A stretch of 18,457 nt of DNA from Candidatus Latescibacterota bacterium (lineage in GTDB: Bacteria > Krumholzibacteriota > Krumholzibacteriia > Krumholzibacteriales > WJIX01): the NCBI GenBank assembly GCA_030643145.1, contig DAOWMJ010000010.1, positions 1-18,457 on the forward strand, in the 5' to 3' direction. Shown piece by piece: positions 14,768 to 18,457 of this stretch. Each line of letters starts with the position of its first letter. The first letter of the stretch is position 1. The notes under the pieces were generated by a model. It saw nothing but the letters and a program-made list of their open reading frames with translations. It was not told the DNA's origin and searched no databases. A program made the translations under genes and the position numbers.

Positions 14768-14790
14768 TGTACACGCATTCGCGTAGTACA
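14768..14790. terminator. Hairpin between convergent genes, possible terminator
   Basis: TGTACACGC (14768-14776) pairs with GCGTAGTACA (14781-14790) with one bulged A and a 4-base loop. It sits between the radical SAM and nhaC stop codons, where both transcripts should end. Neither side has a clear U-tract. Confidence 0.35.
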
Positions 14791-14807
14791 TGTCTATTGA
14801 GTTTAAA

Positions 14808-16673
14808 TCAACCAGTCCGTTTACCGAATATTCTTATAACAAGAAGCAGTGTGCAGGTAGAAAGAACAAGAGAAAGCGCGATTGGAACACCGAGGGCGAC
14901 CAACAAATAACCGGTTACAAGTGATACCACCCCTACGGTAAGGGCGTAGGGAAGCTGGGTTTTTACGTGGTCCACGTGATCTGCGCCGGAGGCCATTGAT
15001 GACATTATTGTCGTATCCGAAATCGGCGAACAGTGATCCCCGAAGATGGCCCCGGAGAGGATGGCGGCGATTGAGGAGAAAAGTATATGATCAAATTCAG
15101 GCCCTTCCAGTCCGGCTATTTTAGCGGTTCCAAAAGCCATGGGGATAACTATGGGAGTCAGAATAGACAGTGTTCCCCATGATGTTCCTGTCGAAAATGA
15201 AATCCCCATTGCCAGAAGAAAGACAAACATGGGAAGATATTGTATGGATAGAACCTCAGAAAGGTTATGAACCAGGTAGTCTGCTGTATGAAGCTCGGAG
15301 CAGATTTTACCGATACACCAAGCGAGAACGAGTATAAATATTGCTGGCATCATTGATTTGATACCGTTGATAAGGGCTTCCATCGTTTCGTCAAGTGTTA
15401 AAAGTCTCTGTGCCAGGGCGAGAATTGACGCGACAATACAACCGGAAAAAGAACCCCATAACAGGGCTGTGAATGAATTCGATTCTTTGATTGCTTCAAA
15501 GATGCTGCTCGAAGCTGCTCCCGCTTCGGCAAGGGATGTTTTTCCAGTCCAGACCAGGCCGATAAATGAAACCGCAATGACAGTTGCTATAGGGATAATA
15601 CCGTTGGCGAAATGGGGGCGCGCCTTTTTCGCCATGGCAACACTTTCAGAATCTATTGTTGAAGCAGGTTGAGCGGTATCGCTGTTCACCTTTCCGGTTT
15701 TTCTCGCTCTGGATTCCGCTTTGTACATAAGGGAATAATCTCTTCCAGTGAATATAAGGAAAAGTACGAACAAAAGGGTAAGAATCGGGTAGAAACTGTA
15801 TGGAAGAGACGCTATAAATGTTGTCAGAGGATTTCTGTCTATCCCTATGGAGTTAAAGGCCTGGCCAAGAAGCGATATCTGAAAACCTATCCAGCTGGTA
15901 ATAACGGCCAGGCATGTGATAGGCGCTGCGGTTGAATCCACTATATAAGAGAGTTTCTCTCTTGATATTTTCAGCTTATCGGTAAGGGGACGAGTTGAAT
16001 TTCCAACTACAAGTGTGTTTGTATAATCATCGAAAAAGATCACAATTCCCATAAGCCAGACTGTAAACTGGCCGCGCTTAGGGGTGGTCGCGAGTTTTGA
16101 AAGGGTGTTTACTATTCCGCGCATTCCACCCATCCGGGTTATAATCCCGACCATACCTCCAAGAAGCAGGGTAAATATAATTATCGAGATATGGTCAATT
16201 CCTTCTGCAGAACCGGCAAGTGTATGCGGTATGTAATGACTGACAACATCAAAAAGTGAAGAGAGTGGCCTGTATCCGGAGAGGATAAAGGACCCGATCC
16301 AGACGCCGGCAAAGAGAGCAATTACGACTTGCCTGAAGGCAAGCGCGAAGATAATGGCAATTATCGGGGGAATGATAGAGAGAAGACCGTTTATAGTGAA
16401 TAGTTCAAGTTTTATACTTTTAATGCCGTCAGTGATTTCAAGTTTGTGATTGCCGGCCTCTTTTACTTCAAGATTAATCCCCCGCTCCGCAAGCGCTGAA
16501 CAGGAAGTTCTCGATATTACCGAACCGTCGAGAAGGATTGTGAGGCTATCGTTTTCCGGGAATCCGCTGTCAGCCATACATGATGAAATATCATAGTAAA
16601 GAGGAATGTCTTCGAGTGTTACAATCCTGTTGGTATCTTTGGCGGATGCCGTGGAACAAAACAGCAGTATCAT
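14808..16673 (-). CDS. NhaC-family Na+/H+ antiporter with extracytoplasmic N-terminal domain
   Basis: The core (from about residue 97) is a polytopic antiporter of the Na_H_antiporter/NhaC family: FFDDYTNTLVVGNSTRPLTDK (starting at 213), DSTAAPITCLAVITSW, SFSTGTSWGTLSI and FGDHCSPISDTTIMSS, the conserved blocks around the transport path. It should exchange Na+ (or another substrate) for H+ across the inner membrane. Residues 12-90 form a soluble, beta-rich-looking region, preceded by the end of a signal peptide (LLFCSTASA, cleavage after residue 11). The coordinates use the only ATG, which has no ribosome site and cuts the signal peptide in half. In-frame codons upstream to 16730 supply the missing basic and hydrophobic parts (listed separately). 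Strong promoter at 16845-16873. Confidence 0.9.
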   Translation of the reverse strand: MILLFCSTASAKDTNRIVTLEDIPLYYDISSCMADSGFPENDSLTILLDGSVISRTSCSALAERGINLEVKEAGNHKLEITDGIKSIKLELFTINGLLSIIPPIIAIIFALAFRQVVIALFAGVWIGSFILSGYRPLSSLFDVVSHYIPHTLAGSAEGIDHISIIIFTLLLGGMVGIITRMGGMRGIVNTLSKLATTPKRGQFTVWLMGIVIFFDDYTNTLVVGNSTRPLTDKLKISREKLSYIVDSTAAPITCLAVITSWIGFQISLLGQAFNSIGIDRNPLTTFIASLPYSFYPILTLLFVLFLIFTGRDYSLMYKAESRARKTGKVNSDTAQPASTIDSESVAMAKKARPHFANGIIPIATVIAVSFIGLVWTGKTSLAEAGAASSSIFEAIKESNSFTALLWGSFSGCIVASILALAQRLLTLDETMEALINGIKSMMPAIFILVLAWCIGKICSELHTADYLVHNLSEVLSIQYLPMFVFLLAMGISFSTGTSWGTLSILTPIVIPMAFGTAKIAGLEGPEFDHILFSSIAAILSGAIFGDHCSPISDTTIMSSMASGADHVDHVKTQLPYALTVGVVSLVTGYLLVALGVPIALSLVLSTCTLLLVIRIFGKRTG

Positions 16674-16742
16674 AAAAAAGATAAAATAGAGGGTCGATAC
16701 TTTAATTATATTCTTGAACGATTTTCTAATTGAAATTCCTCT
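16674..16742 (-). promoter_or_regulatory. Probable true 5' end of the antiporter gene: AUU start with Shine-Dalgarno
   Basis: In frame with the antiporter, the codons from ATT (16730-16728) encode RKSFKNIIK and VSTLYFIFF, joining MILLFCSTASA into a textbook signal peptide. AGAGGA (16742-16737) stands 6 bases before the ATT. No ATG, GTG or TTG exists in frame before the TGA at 16760-16758. A one-base frameshift from the nearby ATG at 16753-16751 (reading MKKEEE) would give the same result. Confidence 0.55.
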
Positions 16743-16844
16743 TCTTTCTTCATACCTTCAAGCTTTTTACAAAACGATATCCTGTGCTTTCCGATGCCGA
16801 AAATCTGCAACACTCCCGTATGTCAGAGTTTTATGTAATTTATA

Positions 16845-16873
16845 ACTATATCAGGGCTTAAATGAGTTGTCAA
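16845..16873 (-). promoter_or_regulatory. Strong sigma70 promoter of the antiporter gene
   Basis: On the minus strand TTGACA (16873-16868, perfect -35) and TATAGT (16850-16845, 5 of 6) are separated by exactly 17 bases. The predicted transcript has a leader of about 110 bases to the AUU start or 165 to the ATG. Confidence 0.7.
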
Positions 16874-17008
16874 TTTACAAAGGTGATTTCAGTGGGAATA
16901 GGGATAGACAAGGTGATCCAATATTTTGCTTAAGGAAACTTCTTTGTTTTAGGAAAACCGAAAAATCACTTTCATCTTAAGCATATCCGAAATGGCGCAA
17001 GAAATATC

Positions 17009-17038
17009 TTGACTCTCGCTCCGGTAACAAAATACTAT
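17009..17038 (+). promoter_or_regulatory. Sigma70-like promoter of comM
   Basis: TTGACT (17009-17014) and TACTAT (17033-17038) are 18 bases apart, about 65 bases before the comM ATG. These are the same two hexamers as in the tRNA-tilS promoter. Confidence 0.55.
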
Positions 17039-17102
17039 TATGACTACAAAAGCTAATGAGGAATCAGGAACAATTCAGGGTTGATGTGAGAGGGAGGTTG
17101 GG

Positions 17103-18457
17103 ATGATTTCCAGAATTCTATCAGGTGCTGTTGTTGGGATTGACGGGTACGAAGTGATGGTTGAGATAGACCTTGCCAGGGGGCTTCCTTCCTTTACAAT
17201 TGTGGGTCTTCCGAATGCCGCGGTAAGAGAGAGCCGTGAACGGGTAACCTCGGCTGTCAGAAATAGTGGGTTCAAGTTTCCCCTAAAAAGGGTGATAGTA
17301 AATCTTGCTCCGGCGGATATAAGAAAAGAAGGAGCGGCATTTGATCTCCCAATAGCTGTTGGTATTATTCTCGCGAGTGGCCAAATATCCAACCGTCTTA
17401 GAGAAAAGAGTATTTTCCTTGGGGAACTTGCTCTGGATGGCGAGTTGAAACCGGTAAGAGGGGTGTTGCCGATTGTGTGGAACGCGAAGAAAATGGGTTA
17501 TCGGTATGTTGTCCTTCCTGAAGCAAATTTCAAGGAAGCGGCGGCCATTAGAGGGATCAGAATTGCCCCGTGCTCTAATCTTAGAGAAGCGCTGGGAGCA
17601 TTGAGCGGGGATTTCCAAATGATAAATTCCCCCGGGCCTGAAGGAATGGAGAGAGGAGTTTATGAACTTGATTATTCCCAGGTTATAGGTCAGGAGGCAG
17701 CCAAGAGGGCGCTGGAGATTGCGGCTGCCGGGGGGCACAATCTCCTTATGGTCGGTCCGCCCGGATCGGGAAAAACGATGTTAGCATACAGATTCCCCGG
17801 TATAATCCCCCCATTTGAAGAGGATGAAGCTCTTGAAAACGCCAGAATATTGAGTGTGACGGGGCGTCTTAACGGGGGAATTTTGAGTTTTGAGAGGCCT
17901 TTCAGATCTCCCCATCATTCCGCAAGCGATGCCGGTCTTGTCGGCGGAGGAAGACATGTAAGCCCCGGAGAAATTTCACTCGCCCACAACGGGGTGCTTT
18001 TTCTCGATGAGCTGAGTGAATTCCGCAGAAATGTTCTCGAGACTTTAAGACAGCCTATCGAAGATGGGAAAATTGAAATCTCAAGGGCAAACGCAACAGT
18101 TATATTCCCGGCAAAATTTCAGCTCATAGCCGCTATGAATCCGTGTCCATGCGGTTATTACGGAAGCGGAACAGGAAATTGCAGTTGTACACCCACACAG
18201 ATCAGAAGATATCGTTCAAGGATATCCGGCCCTATACTGGATCGAATTGCTATTCATATTATGGTCAGGCCGGTTGAACCGGTGAGACTTGAAGAGGGGG
18301 GTAGGGGTACGAGGCAAACTTCCTTTGAAATAAGAAAGAATGTTCTCGCTTCATACAGGCTACAGAGGAAGAGGTACAGTGGTTTGCCGAATATAAGAAG
18401 AAATTCCGATATATCACTTTCAATGATTGAAAATTTTTGTCCACTCGATAAAGGAGC
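17103..18457 (+). CDS. comM: ComM/YifB-family Mg-chelatase-like AAA+ ATPase (3' end outside window)
   Basis: The frame starts at the ATG at 17103 after GGGAGG (6 bases upstream) and stays open to the right edge, giving about 451 codons of a family near 500 residues. The N-terminal part, ILSGAVVGIDGYEVMVEIDLA then GLPSFTIVGLPNAAVRESRERV, is the typical ComM/YifB ChlI-like domain. An AAA+ ATPase core follows with Walker A GPPGSGKT and Walker B VLFLDEL, then the MNPCPCGYYG and CSCTPTQIRRYRSRISGPILDRI blocks, including the family's cysteine cluster. Studied ComM proteins are hexameric helicases that promote branch migration during natural transformation. In species that are not competent the role is unclear. 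No other competence gene is visible. Assignment to the family is firm. Confidence 0.95.
   Translation, partial: MISRILSGAVVGIDGYEVMVEIDLARGLPSFTIVGLPNAAVRESRERVTSAVRNSGFKFPLKRVIVNLAPADIRKEGAAFDLPIAVGIILASGQISNRLREKSIFLGELALDGELKPVRGVLPIVWNAKKMGYRYVVLPEANFKEAAAIRGIRIAPCSNLREALGALSGDFQMINSPGPEGMERGVYELDYSQVIGQEAAKRALEIAAAGGHNLLMVGPPGSGKTMLAYRFPGIIPPFEEDEALENARILSVTGRLNGGILSFERPFRSPHHSASDAGLVGGGRHVSPGEISLAHNGVLFLDELSEFRRNVLETLRQPIEDGKIEISRANATVIFPAKFQLIAAMNPCPCGYYGSGTGNCSCTPTQIRRYRSRISGPILDRIAIHIMVRPVEPVRLEEGGRGTRQTSFEIRKNVLASYRLQRKRYSGLPNIRRNSDISLSMIENFCPLDKG

Larger units (their letters stand above)
16731..17102. other. Intergenic region between divergent nhaC-like and comM genes
   Basis: It holds the nhaC-side leader (about 100 bases), the two promoters listed separately, and an 8-bp inverted repeat TGCTTAAG (16927-16934) / CTTAAGCA (16976-16983) with a 41-base spacer. 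I see no gene in either direction. Confidence 0.6.

Noticed and set aside
1..18457. Mobile elements, CRISPR arrays, defence islands
   Set aside because: No transposase, integrase, cas gene, spaced repeat array or tRNA-flanked direct repeats were seen by reading through the window.

Overview
The window is an ordinary-looking chromosomal segment from a moderately AT-rich bacterium. The tRNA genes encode their own CCA ends, and the genes are conserved housekeeping families. I see no phage, transposase, integrase or CRISPR signal. A lipoprotein and a receiver/HD-GYP protein point to a free-living bacterium, probably diderm, but I cannot name the phylum from sequence alone.

Left part (1-8460). 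A 5'-truncated receiver-GAF-HD-GYP gene on the plus strand converges on a long minus-strand operon. Read in its own direction, the operon is tRNA(CAU), tilS, hpt, ftsH, folP, cdaA. A sigma70-like promoter precedes the tRNA and a terminator-like stem-loop with a U-tract follows cdaA. tilS-hpt-ftsH is a widely conserved cluster, here extended to folate synthesis (folP) and c-di-AMP synthesis (cdaA, overlapping folP by 4 bases).

Middle part (8461-12450). Plus-strand genes: a stand-alone, divergent ketol-acid reductoisomerase; a lipoprotein that looks like a peptidase-MA fold without its HExxH; gltX; then tRNA-Gln(CTG) and tRNA-Glu(CTC). A hairpin usable in both directions closes this block. GltX sits beside its own substrate tRNA and the tRNA that a non-discriminating GluRS would also charge.

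Right-centre (12480-13300). A short minus-strand operon holds an ArsR-type repressor, a tiny membrane protein and an FmdB-type zinc-ribbon protein. The tiny protein's reading frame contains an in-frame TGA. It continues 27 codons beyond it and stops 3 bases before the fmdB start. A GC-rich hairpin lies downstream of the TGA at the distance and with the loop expected of a bacterial SECIS. I read it as a candidate 57-residue selenoprotein with a UxxxxC motif. This is the most interesting item in the window.

Right part (13490-18457). An orphan radical SAM/SPASM gene converges on an NhaC-type antiporter that has an extra extracytoplasmic N-terminal domain and a signal peptide whose first half lies upstream of the only ATG, implying an AUU start or a frameshift. 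The antiporter diverges from comM/yifB (Mg-chelatase-like AAA+ ATPase), which runs off the right edge. Good sigma70-like promoters face both ways in the gap.
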